Source of the DNA: Candidatus Saccharimonadota bacterium
GTDB taxonomy: Bacteria > Patescibacteriota > Saccharimonadia > Saccharimonadales > UBA4665
Direction: 5' to 3'
Length of the DNA stretch: 33,494 nt
Assembly: GCA_014377695.1 (NCBI GenBank)
Contig: JACMPA010000015.1
Coordinates: 1 to 33,494 of the forward strand
Position 1 is the stretch's first letter, and the number at the start of each line of letters is the position of its first letter. The translations under genes were made by a program, and so were the position numbers. The notes below the pieces were generated by a model. It was not told the origin of the DNA, did not search any database, and worked only from the letters and a program-made list of their open reading frames with translations. Of this stretch, positions 17,367 to 24,361 are shown in pieces.

Positions 17367-18332
17367 TTAATCAAAGATAATGTAGTCGAAGCCAAAGCTT
17401 TGATTAGCACCAGCGGCGTTCACGCTGCAAATACTGAAATTACTAGCCGAACGGGTTACGTAGTAATTTAAGCTAGCAGCAGCAGCTTCAATTGGGGTAA
17501 TGACAACATGTGGCGTCGCATTGAACTTAGCAGCAAAGTTAACCGTTATAAAACAACCGGTGCTGGGGTTACTACCAGTGTTGATCGTAACTGAACCGGC
17601 AGTGTCGGAACCACCAACAGATGTTGTGCCACCACCGCCAAGGGCATTGCCATTGGTGCGCCCCGGGTTTACGCCGCCGGCAGTGATGTGGCGCGAAAAA
17701 CTAATGTCACCGTTCAGCTGCAAAGTATTGACTGTTAACGATGGTGCAGAGAGTGGCCCATTAAACGTGCCACCACCATTTACATTTATGCCTTTGGCTA
17801 GCGTAAGCTGCCCTTGGACTGCAAGATCACCTGCCACTTGCATGTTTTTGTTTACCTGAATTTGGTCAAACACGCTATCGCCCGATACCGTGATACCGGT
17901 AAGTGACAGGCTGCCACCCACTTGGAGTTTACCCGCCACTTGTAGATCACTTCGCACTAATACTTGGCCGGCAAACACAGCGTTACTTTGGACGTTTAAT
18001 ACCTGCTTCGCGTCACCCACAGTCACATCACTTTGCGCAAGCTGCTTCAGATCAGTTTGGCTTAAATCTTGGCTTTTGATCTTGTTGGTAGTTTTTGTAT
18101 GACTGCGCAAATACGTCCCAACCACTACCATAGCTGCTAGCAATATTACCAGGGCAAACATCAACAGGTAGACGCTAAATTTACCGAAAACACCCGAGCC
18201 TTTTTTCTTGGCTCCTTTGTCGTCCGAGTTGATCCCGTCAGCCGGAGCTATTGCCGCTTGATCAACTGCTGCGCCCTCTAAGGACTCACCATCAGTCGTG
18301 CTACCACCAGTGTTTTGTTGTTCGTCTGCCAT
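17367..18332 (-). CDS. Membrane-anchored fibre-like surface protein
   Basis: 321 aa. An N-terminal cytoplasmic part (about 1-50, acidic then GAKKKGSG) leads into one membrane helix (about 52-75: VYLLMFALVILLAAMVVVG). The outside part holds repeated short beta-strand units such as VLVRSDLQVAGKLQVGGSL and VNKNMQVAGDLAVQGQLTLA, like a beta-helix or bactofilin/tail-fibre stalk. A Gly-rich hinge (NALGGGGTTSVGGSD) precedes a C-terminal globular domain with FNATPHVVITPIEAAAASL and FGFDYIIFD, which resembles H-type lectin or fibre-tip domains (inference). A role in attachment is plausible. It converges on the ATPase operon and diverges from the secreted-protein cluster. An extended -10 TGGTATTAT (minus strand, 18362-18354) precedes it. 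Confidence 0.75.
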   Translation of the reverse strand: MADEQQNTGGSTTDGESLEGAAVDQAAIAPADGINSDDKGAKKKGSGVFGKFSVYLLMFALVILLAAMVVVGTYLRSHTKTTNKIKSQDLSQTDLKQLAQSDVTVGDAKQVLNVQSNAVFAGQVLVRSDLQVAGKLQVGGSLSLTGITVSGDSVFDQIQVNKNMQVAGDLAVQGQLTLAKGINVNGGGTFNGPLSAPSLTVNTLQLNGDISFSRHITAGGVNPGRTNGNALGGGGTTSVGGSDTAGSVTINTGSNPSTGCFITVNFAAKFNATPHVVITPIEAAAASLNYYVTRSASNFSICSVNAAGANQSFGFDYIIFD

Positions 18333-18388
18333 ACCACCGTATATCTTTCCTACATAATACCATTGGCGCTGTGGAAAGCGTAAACGGA

Positions 18389-18417
18389 TTGCAATTTAGG
18401 CCTACCTCGAGGACAAT
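18389..18417 (+). promoter_or_regulatory. Promoter of first secreted-protein gene
   Basis: TTGCAA (18389-18394), 17-bp spacer, GACAAT (18412-18417), 11 bp before the ATG at 18429. Confidence 0.45.
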
Positions 18418-18428
18418 AGAAGGTGAAT

Positions 18429-19202
18429 ATGGGTAAATACAAAAAGTTCCTACATGTGTTGGTGCTCGGTGTCTTGGTAGTAGCAAGTACTACCGGCTTA
18501 GCAAGTGCTGCACAGTCAACGTCGGCAAGCTACAGTGTTGATGAAACATTCTTTGGCAGTGGCGGTGAACTGAACGCTTGCTCGACGAGCTACTGTACCA
18601 AACAATCGGCCGGGGAGACGGCCGTTGGCAACTCCAGTAGTGCCAATTACCAAGTGCAGGCCGGCAACAATACCTTCCGCGATACATCGCTTGAATTAAT
18701 CGTTAACGCCACTAACATAGATGTCGGCCAGTTAACCAGCACCACTACAAAGGTTGCCAGTGCGACGTTCTCCGTAAAAAGCTACTTAGCTAGTGGCTAC
18801 TCCGTATACACACACTCGCCGGGCCCCAAGAATACCAACCGCATTCTAAGCTTGCTGTCGACACCATCAACCTCAGCCACAGGTGCCGAGCAGTTCGGAA
18901 TTAATTTGGTCGGTAACTCTTGCCCAGCAAATACCTCGCCGGGCGGGCTTGGCGCCTGTTCAAGCGGATTGGGTGCAGATCCGCTAGAAGTTCCCGACAG
19001 CACATTCGCCTTCGGTCACGCCTCGCCAGGCTATGACATTCCAGATAGTTATAAGTACGCGGATAATGATGCCATCGCTTACAGCAACACGAGTTCCGGT
19101 GAGACTGACTACACTATAAGTTACCTCTACAACGTCTCGTCGGTCACGCCCGGCGGTAGCTACGTGATGAACCAATCGCTAGTGGCGACTTCTACGTATT
19201 AA
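18429..19202 (+). CDS. Secreted surface protein, paralogue 1
   Basis: 257 aa. Sec signal peptide: MGKYKKF, hydrophobic core, cleavage near GLASAAQS. The mature part is Ser/Thr/Asn-rich and all-beta in appearance, with two Cys pairs (ELNACSTSYCTKQ; NSCPANTSPGGLGACSS). The C-terminal half contains EQFGINLVGNSCP, then YKYADNDAIAYSN, YTISYLYNV, and ends PGGSYVMNQSLVATSTY. The same layout recurs in the proteins at 19329 and 20486, so these are paralogues. The ATG at 18429 is preferred over the GTG at 18423, since GGTG just before it can serve as the ribosome-binding site. No membrane anchor, so it may be released or bound through partners. Confidence 0.8.
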   Translation: MGKYKKFLHVLVLGVLVVASTTGLASAAQSTSASYSVDETFFGSGGELNACSTSYCTKQSAGETAVGNSSSANYQVQAGNNTFRDTSLELIVNATNIDVGQLTSTTTKVASATFSVKSYLASGYSVYTHSPGPKNTNRILSLLSTPSTSATGAEQFGINLVGNSCPANTSPGGLGACSSGLGADPLEVPDSTFAFGHASPGYDIPDSYKYADNDAIAYSNTSSGETDYTISYLYNVSSVTPGGSYVMNQSLVATSTY

Positions 19203-19215
19203 AGATGCCCGACTA

Positions 19216-19243
19216 GCTAATTGTAGAAAAGTCTACAATTAGC
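19216..19243 (+). repeat. Perfect 12-bp inverted repeat after paralogue 1
   Basis: GCTAATTGTAGA, loop AAAG, TCTACAATTAGC. It follows the stop of the preceding gene by 13 bp. As RNA it makes a strong hairpin, but no T-tract follows on either strand. It could be a 3'-end stabiliser or weak terminator, or a protein-binding site, as it lies just upstream of the promoter of the next gene. Confidence 0.6.
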
Positions 19244-19254
19244 ATGGAAAACAG

Positions 19255-19292
19255 TTGTATGACCATACTGCAAATGCTATTATTTGGTCATA
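19255..19292 (+). promoter_or_regulatory. Promoter flanked by operator-like inverted repeat
   Basis: TTGTAT (19255-19260), 17-bp spacer, extended -10 TGCTATTAT (19275-19283). Inverted arms TATGACCA (19258-19265) and TGGTCATA (19285-19292) lie exactly over the -35 and the expected transcription start. The arrangement fits a repressor site; the regulator is unknown. A leader of about 38 nt with a Shine-Dalgarno TAGGAGC follows. Confidence 0.6.
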
Positions 19293-19328
19293 TAACCCCT
19301 TAAAACAGAAACAAAATAGGAGCTAAAA

Positions 19329-20474
19329 ATGAACATCAAACGTAATGTAGTACGCCGTACTGGATCGTTAGCCGCCGCCGTTGCGGTAGCGCTCGGTGCA
19401 TTGGTGCCAGCTATAACTCCACTCGTAAGTGCTGCAGCTCAGGTTCAAACCCGTAGTATCGAAATCAGCGACTCAACCCCAGGTATGACTGGTGTTTTGT
19501 ACAAGACTACCTTTACTCCAACAACTGCCGGTGCTCAAAGTCTTATCATTGATTTTTGTAGCAACAGTTCTATTATCGGCGGCAACTGTACCGCTCCTAC
19601 AGGCATGAACGCCAGCACGCTTACGTTCACTGCAGGTACCGGCACTACTGGCTGGGCTCTTGGAACAGGTTCTGCCTCACAGATTAAGTTAACTAAAGGC
19701 ACTGGTAGTGCATTGAGCACAACTGCGGTTGATTTTACGGTCACTGGTGTTACTAATCCTACACCTACCCCGGGTGGTACATTCTGGGCTCGTATATACA
19801 CGTATAACGACATCAGTTACGGAAGCACAACGACGGTCTACACAAGCCCTACAGCATTAGGCGATTACAAAAATTATGGTGGCTTTGCTCTCAGCACTGC
19901 GCAGCTCATTAACATTACAGCGACTGTCATGGAAACCTTGACCTTCTGTACCTCTAAAACTGCACCTACCCCTGGCTGTACTGGTACTGTAACGCCTGAC
20001 TTAGTGCTCGGGCACGGTACGCCTAAAATAATCGATAGTACAGTAGTTGATACTGATGACGCATACTTCCAAATATCGACTAATGCATTAACTGGCGCAA
20101 TAGTACGCATGAAAACACATAACACCTGTTCAGGTCTTAGCCGTGACGGTGGTGTGTCTTGCCAAATAGTTGGATTAGGCACAACAGGTACACCGGTAGC
20201 TTTCACAGCGGCAGCTGCACAGTATGGAATGCGAGCTGAACCAGTTGCTGGTGGTGTCGGTACTGTCAATCCTCTCAACGACTACAATAGCGCAACAAAT
20301 TACGGAATGGGCGCTGGAGTTACGTCTACCTACGGTGACCCGATTGCAAACACAAATGCCACTGCTACGGCTGACGTAAATACTAAGATGACCTTTGCCG
20401 CGCAAGCCAGCGTAACCACTCCAGCCGGTGTTTACTCGGTAAACGAATCGCTGATTGCGACTGGTACATTCTAG
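19329..20474 (+). CDS. Secreted surface protein, paralogue 2 (largest)
   Basis: 381 aa. Signal peptide: MNIKRNVVRRTGS, then an Ala/Val-rich core, cleavage near VSAAAQ. The N-terminal domain begins TRSIEISDSTPG and contains LIIDFCSNSSIIGGNCTAP, equivalent to LQFCAESPLVGNPCTLP in paralogue 3, so a disulfide is likely. The C-terminal domain ends PAGVYSVNESLIATGTF, the same ending pattern as its neighbours. The composition is high in Thr, Gly, Ala and Ser and low in charge, typical of abundant surface-layer or fibre material. It has a good ribosome-binding site (TAGGAGC, 6 nt spacing) and its own regulated-looking promoter, hinting at high or controlled expression. Followed after 11 bp by paralogue 3. 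Confidence 0.8.
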   Translation: MNIKRNVVRRTGSLAAAVAVALGALVPAITPLVSAAAQVQTRSIEISDSTPGMTGVLYKTTFTPTTAGAQSLIIDFCSNSSIIGGNCTAPTGMNASTLTFTAGTGTTGWALGTGSASQIKLTKGTGSALSTTAVDFTVTGVTNPTPTPGGTFWARIYTYNDISYGSTTTVYTSPTALGDYKNYGGFALSTAQLINITATVMETLTFCTSKTAPTPGCTGTVTPDLVLGHGTPKIIDSTVVDTDDAYFQISTNALTGAIVRMKTHNTCSGLSRDGGVSCQIVGLGTTGTPVAFTAAAAQYGMRAEPVAGGVGTVNPLNDYNSATNYGMGAGVTSTYGDPIANTNATATADVNTKMTFAAQASVTTPAGVYSVNESLIATGTF

Positions 20475-20485
20475 GATAGATATGA

Positions 20486-21544
20486 ATGTCTGCCACAGAC
20501 GCACATAGACTGGTTTCACTCCAAAGCATCAGTGCGCTGATCGTAGCCCTGCTCCTAGTAGCAGGGCTACTGCATAGCCGTACGGCGTACGGGGCACAGC
20601 TGCCAACCCGCAGTATCGAGCTCTCATCCGCCAGCGCCAGCGCCACGGATTCTTATCAACTAACCTTTACGCTGCCACAGGCTGAGACGCTGGGCTCGAT
20701 CAAATTACAGTTCTGTGCCGAAAGCCCGCTCGTTGGTAACCCCTGCACGCTGCCAGTCGGCATGAACCTGAATAGCACGTCGCTAGCGTCGCAAACCGGT
20801 GGGGCTGGTTTTAGCATCGTAAGTGCTAGCGGCACAGATATTATATTGGGCCGCGCACCAGTGGCTACAGGAGCGACAAGCCTAACCTTCAAACTGAGCG
20901 GTATCGTTAACCCGTCCACGAATGGGTCCTATTTTGGGCGGATTCAAACATATACTACGGCGGCTGGTACCGGTGCAAGCACGGATTATGGCGGCTTAGC
21001 CTTTACCATCAACACAAGCGTCAATATTAGTGCCACCGTACCACCATACTTATACTTTTGCGTGGGAATTACCGTGACTGGGGTAAACTGTGCGACCGCA
21101 GTTGGGGACTATATTAATTTCGGAAACTTTAGTCCAGCCATTGCTAGTGTAGCCCAAACTCAGATGGTAGCTGGATCCAATGCCGACACCGGCTACTTTA
21201 TCTCAGTGAATGGGAGTACATTGACGTCCGGTAACAACGTTATTCCAGAATTGGCCGCTCCAGATGTATCGCGGCCCGGTGTCAGTCAATTTGGCATAAA
21301 CTTGGTGGCTAATAGCGATCCGCAAGTGGGACAAGCTCCAGCTGGGGCAGGTACCGGTTCGGCAGTAGGCGGGTACAAAATTGCTAATCAGTACAAATAC
21401 ACCGATGGCGATACCGTTGCCACGGCTACGCAACCGGACGAAGCCCGTCGATACACAACCAGCTACCTAGCAAACGTCAAAAAAGACCAAGCACCGGGGG
21501 TGTACGTAACGACATTGACGTACGTCGCCACTGCCGGTTTTTAA
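20486..21544 (+). CDS. Secreted surface protein, paralogue 3
   Basis: 352 aa. The N-terminus (SATDAHRLVSLQS, hydrophobic core IVALLLVAGLL, then TAYGAQLPTR) reads as a signal peptide. The mature protein opens TRSIELSSASASATDSY, parallel to paralogue 2. The middle has a second Cys pair (LYFCVGITVTGVNCA). The C-terminal domain QFGINLVANSDP, YKYTDGDTVAT, TTSYLANV matches paralogue 1. The end, PGVYVTTLTYVATAGF, resembles the final strand of WxL domains (G-x-Y-x-x-x-[IV]-T-W-x-L), with Tyr in place of Trp. Same transcript as paralogue 2 (11-bp gap). No anchor of its own. Confidence 0.8.
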   Translation: MSATDAHRLVSLQSISALIVALLLVAGLLHSRTAYGAQLPTRSIELSSASASATDSYQLTFTLPQAETLGSIKLQFCAESPLVGNPCTLPVGMNLNSTSLASQTGGAGFSIVSASGTDIILGRAPVATGATSLTFKLSGIVNPSTNGSYFGRIQTYTTAAGTGASTDYGGLAFTINTSVNISATVPPYLYFCVGITVTGVNCATAVGDYINFGNFSPAIASVAQTQMVAGSNADTGYFISVNGSTLTSGNNVIPELAAPDVSRPGVSQFGINLVANSDPQVGQAPAGAGTGSAVGGYKIANQYKYTDGDTVATATQPDEARRYTTSYLANVKKDQAPGVYVTTLTYVATAGF

Positions 21545-21592
21545 CTTTGTAGTCTAGTGCCCGACTCATTTAATGCAGACAGATGATAGTGA

Positions 21593-21643
21593 AGCCCCCC
21601 TCGAAGCTGACAGATGCGTGGCGGGCTAGCTCAAGATTTTTTT
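21593..21643 (+). terminator. Possible terminator after paralogue 3
   Basis: An imperfect hairpin (AGCCC...GGGCT, 21593-21627, nine paired positions with two mismatches) is followed 10 nt later by seven Ts (21637-21643). The gap between stem and T-run is longer than in a textbook intrinsic terminator. The rest of 21545-21762 holds the promoter TTGGTA-18-TATGAT (21694-21723) for the next gene. Confidence 0.4.
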
Positions 21644-21762
21644 GCATATCTACAAGTGTAATCTATGTTTTCGAGACGTAGGGTATAGACTCTTTGGTAA
21701 AACCCTCATGCTTTTGGTATGATTACTAATAACTAATCAAAAAATAAGAGGGAAAAAATCGT

Positions 21763-22767
21763 ATGAGTCGACGTCGTAACGTCTTAACATCTTTAACAGT
21801 GATGCTTGCAGCATTTGTAATGCTATGTGGCTCAACAGCGCCGGTATTCGCAGCTGATGCGGTTGGTGGAGCAGGCAACGGATTACGGATATCACCGGTC
21901 AGTTCCAACCTGACAATCAAACCAGGCAGCAATGTGACGGTTGATGTCTACATTACAAACGTTACCTCGCAAAAAACCACTTTCGAGGTATTCGTGAATG
22001 ACTTCGTCGCCAGTGGTGACGAGTCGGGAAACCCGGCTCTGATCTTGGACGACGGTAAATCAGCCCCAACACATAGCTTACGGGCCTTTGTACCAAAATT
22101 AAGCAATGTTACGCTTGCCCCTAATGAGCAACGAGACATCAAAGTTCCTATTAGTATTCCAGCAACTGCCCCAGCCGGCGGTTACTTTGGTGCAGTTCGA
22201 TTTGCAGCCACTACCGAAACTGTTGCCGGCAAGAACGTGGCCCTCTCCGCAAGTGTCGCTTCACTGATATTGGTAAAAGTACCAGGTAATTACAAAGAGA
22301 TCATGAGCGTCGAGAGCATCGACACCCGCAAAAAAGACAAGATACACAGTATCTTCACCAAAAAGAACGACATTGATGCCGTGGTTCGCTTTAAAAACAG
22401 TGGTGACATCCAGGAAGTGCCATTTGGTAAGCTTACCGTCACGAAAATGGGCGGTTCGGTTGTCTACACAACTGAAGTTAACAATGCCGAAACACCTGGT
22501 AGCGTCCTGCCAGGAAGCGTCCGTAAGTTTGCAATTCCACTCAAAAGCATCAGCTCGTTTGGGAAATACAAAATTCAAGGTGATTTTGGGTATGGTAAGG
22601 GTCAAACTCTGACCGCTAACACGACGTTCTACGTCATACCGGTCCCAATCATGATTGTATTAGGTGTACTAATCGTTCTGATAATCATTGCCATCGTTGA
22701 AGTGCCACGGGTTCTGAAGCGCTACAACCGACGGGTATTGCGCCGCGCTGGCCGCGGACGTAAATAA
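21763..22767 (+). CDS. DUF916-like membrane-anchored surface protein
   Basis: 334 aa. Signal peptide (SRRRNVLTSLTVML, cleavage near PVFAAD). The outside part has two Ig-like beta domains: the first with RISPVSSNLTIKPGSNVTV, APNEQRDIKVPISIPATAP and GGYFGAVRFA; the second (about 170-285) with VVRFKNSGDIQEVPFGKLTV. A membrane helix (about 292-315: VPIMIVLGVLIVLIIIAIV) and a strongly basic cytoplasmic tail (KRYNRRVLRRAGRGRK) follow. This matches the architecture of DUF916-type proteins, which in Gram-positive bacteria sit in WxL surface loci and bind peptidoglycan and WxL partners. Here it follows three secreted paralogues, so it may anchor them. It has its own promoter and a GAGGG ribosome-binding site about 10 nt before the ATG. 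Confidence 0.8.
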   Translation: MSRRRNVLTSLTVMLAAFVMLCGSTAPVFAADAVGGAGNGLRISPVSSNLTIKPGSNVTVDVYITNVTSQKTTFEVFVNDFVASGDESGNPALILDDGKSAPTHSLRAFVPKLSNVTLAPNEQRDIKVPISIPATAPAGGYFGAVRFAATTETVAGKNVALSASVASLILVKVPGNYKEIMSVESIDTRKKDKIHSIFTKKNDIDAVVRFKNSGDIQEVPFGKLTVTKMGGSVVYTTEVNNAETPGSVLPGSVRKFAIPLKSISSFGKYKIQGDFGYGKGQTLTANTTFYVIPVPIMIVLGVLIVLIIIAIVEVPRVLKRYNRRVLRRAGRGRK

Positions 22768-22816
22768 ACCAGGGGCGAAATAACAGATTTGGCACATGTA
22801 ACGTAGGGTCCACGCT

Positions 22817-22852
22817 CCAGTACTCATGCGCTATGCGCGTGCTGTACTCTGG
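22817..22852 (+). terminator. Strong hairpin after DUF916-like gene
   Basis: Outer arms CCAG/CTGG and inner arms CATGCGC/GCGCGTG around a TAT loop, with a TAC/GTA helix between them. It lies 50 bp after the stop. There is no T-tract, so intrinsic termination is uncertain; it may mark an mRNA 3' end. Confidence 0.4.
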
Positions 22853-22866
22853 GATTCCAATTTGAA

Positions 22867-22917
22867 CTAAACTATACTCAAATTGATGCTTCCCTGAACC
22901 TATAAGGTATAGTTTAG
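22867..22917 (+). promoter_or_regulatory. Promoter with 11-bp inverted repeat before PKD gene
   Basis: CTAAACTATAC (22867-22877) and GTATAGTTTAG (22907-22917) are perfect inverted copies 29 bp apart. The right copy contains a TATAGT -10 (22908-22913), 10 bp before the ATG at 22924. TTGATG (22883-22888) could be a -35 at the wide spacing of 19. The repeat could be a regulator site or RNA stem. Confidence 0.5.
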
Positions 22918-22923
22918 ATAAAC

Positions 22924-23877
22924 ATGAGCAACATACATATCACTTCGGCTCGTCCATTTTCGGCTCGTCATTGGCGACTAGCTGCGATAATTTTGTTTGT
23001 CATTGCTTGGGCACTCATTGTAAACGTGCCGGTAGCCAAGGCTATTGGTTCGCAGAAGAATCCACAGTCTGGTGCAGTTGGACTAGAAGGTACCGTGCCA
23101 TCGCCGCCGCCAACACAGGCGGCGACCATCACCGTTCCAGGGAACGGTCAGACGTTTAAGGTAACCCCGACTACCGTTAGTGGTTTGTGTAAAACCGGGT
23201 TGTTAGTCAAGGTATTTAGTAACAATATCTTCGTAGGTTCAGCAATTTGTGCCAATGGCAGTTATAGTATGCAGGTTGATCTGTTTAGCGGCCGAAACGA
23301 CCTCGTGGCCAGGGTTTATGATTCACTTGATCAGGCCGGCCCAGATTCAAACTTAGTTTCCATTACTTATGCCGATACTCAGTTCACCGCTTTCGGTGTG
23401 CGGGTCAGCCTGAGTAGCATATTTGCACAGCTGGGTGCTGATCCTGGCAAGGTCCTGGACTGGCCAATCATTCTGAGTGGTGGTGTTGGCCCGTATGCTC
23501 TAAGTGTTGATTGGGGCGACGGTACGGCCGCTAGTCTGCAGAGCGAATCGTTCCCCGGTAACATATCAATTAAGCATACGTATAAATCAGCCGGAATTTA
23601 CAGGGTTATCGTCAAAGTTACCGATGCAAAGGGTAACGTGGCCTTCCTGCAGCTGGTAGGCGTAGCCAATGGTAAAGTCAGTCAGAGTTCAATCACGGGC
23701 GGCGCGGCCGGTTCCAGCAGTGGCACGGGAGTCACAAACGGCACCTCAACCATCATATGGTGGCCAATGCTCCTCCTCCTACCACTCATTTTCAGCTCAT
23801 TCTGGCTGGGCCGCCGCCATGAACTGTTCGCAATCCGAAAGCAGCTGGAACGTTCCCGTGGTGACGTACAGTACTAG
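22924..23877 (+). CDS. Membrane-anchored Ig/PKD-domain surface protein
   Basis: 317 aa. The N-terminus has a basic stretch and hydrophobic segment ending VAKAIG, a likely signal peptide. Residues about 58-145 look like a bacterial Ig-type domain (ITVPGNGQTFKV ... NDLVARVYDSLDQAGPDS). Residues about 170-245 are a PKD domain, with LSVDWGDGTAAS, HTYKSAGIYRVIVKVTDAKG. A Ser/Gly/Thr linker leads to a membrane helix (about 277-296: WWPMLLLLPLIFSSFWLG) and a charged tail. PKD domains serve in protein or sugar contacts outside the cell. It is the last large member of the surface cluster. No Shine-Dalgarno; the -10 lies 10 bp upstream. Confidence 0.83.
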   Translation: MSNIHITSARPFSARHWRLAAIILFVIAWALIVNVPVAKAIGSQKNPQSGAVGLEGTVPSPPPTQAATITVPGNGQTFKVTPTTVSGLCKTGLLVKVFSNNIFVGSAICANGSYSMQVDLFSGRNDLVARVYDSLDQAGPDSNLVSITYADTQFTAFGVRVSLSSIFAQLGADPGKVLDWPIILSGGVGPYALSVDWGDGTAASLQSESFPGNISIKHTYKSAGIYRVIVKVTDAKGNVAFLQLVGVANGKVSQSSITGGAAGSSSGTGVTNGTSTIIWWPMLLLLPLIFSSFWLGRRHELFAIRKQLERSRGDVQY

Positions 23878-23904
23878 GCCATGGAAGAGTAATTAACTCA
23901 ACTC

Positions 23905-24273
23905 ATGCAGTACATCCAACTAGCTTTAACGCAGGGTGGCAATCCAGCCGCCATACAGCAAGGTCTTTTGCAGACCGGCTGGAGCGAACCGATGATAGCC
24001 GAAGCGTTTCGTCGATTAGGGTTCGGACAATCACCTATAGTCTCCACAAGTATGCCTAACCCCCATTATGCGCGTGATGTCCGGAGAGGGATTTTATGGA
24101 TTGTATCGCCTTTCATCATCTTAATCAGCGTGGCAATTCTTCAGTTTATCTTTCACTTTGCCGGTATCGACAGTAAATTCATTGATATTCTAGCGATTCT
24201 TATTGGTTTTGCCGGTGTGGTCTTGTTGATCGTCGGGCCGATTATCGGCATCATAAAAATAGTCAAAGCTTAA
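23905..24273 (+). CDS. Small membrane protein with N-terminal helical domain (122 aa)
   Basis: An N-terminal soluble part of about 40 residues (QYIQLALTQGGNPAAIQQGL ... GWSEPMIAEAFRRLG) looks like a three-helix UBA-type fold with a conserved G-W-S pair. Two membrane helices follow (about 62-85 and 93-117). I have seen such small proteins next to surface or pilus genes in CPR genomes but know of no function. It lies 27 bp after the PKD gene in the same direction and may share its transcript. Confidence 0.7.
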   Translation: MQYIQLALTQGGNPAAIQQGLLQTGWSEPMIAEAFRRLGFGQSPIVSTSMPNPHYARDVRRGILWIVSPFIILISVAILQFIFHFAGIDSKFIDILAILIGFAGVVLLIVGPIIGIIKIVKA

Positions 24274-24343
24274 TCCTCAATATTTAACTAGCATCGTACA
24301 GCTAGATTATCACCCTGGTCAGCTAGTATCGGAAGGCTAGTAT

Positions 24344-24352
24344 TGATATAAT
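24344..24352 (+). promoter_or_regulatory. Extended -10 promoter of mnmA
   Basis: TGATATAAT, a perfect TGn-TATAAT extended -10, ending 9 bp before the ATG. No recognisable -35, as is common with extended -10 promoters. The leader would be about 2-3 nt. Confidence 0.58.
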
Positions 24353-24361
24353 AGTAGTATT

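Noticed and set aside
24281-24345. Several CTAG/AGCTAG repeats before mnmA
   Set aside because: Short, irregular and without constant spacing; not a repeat array.
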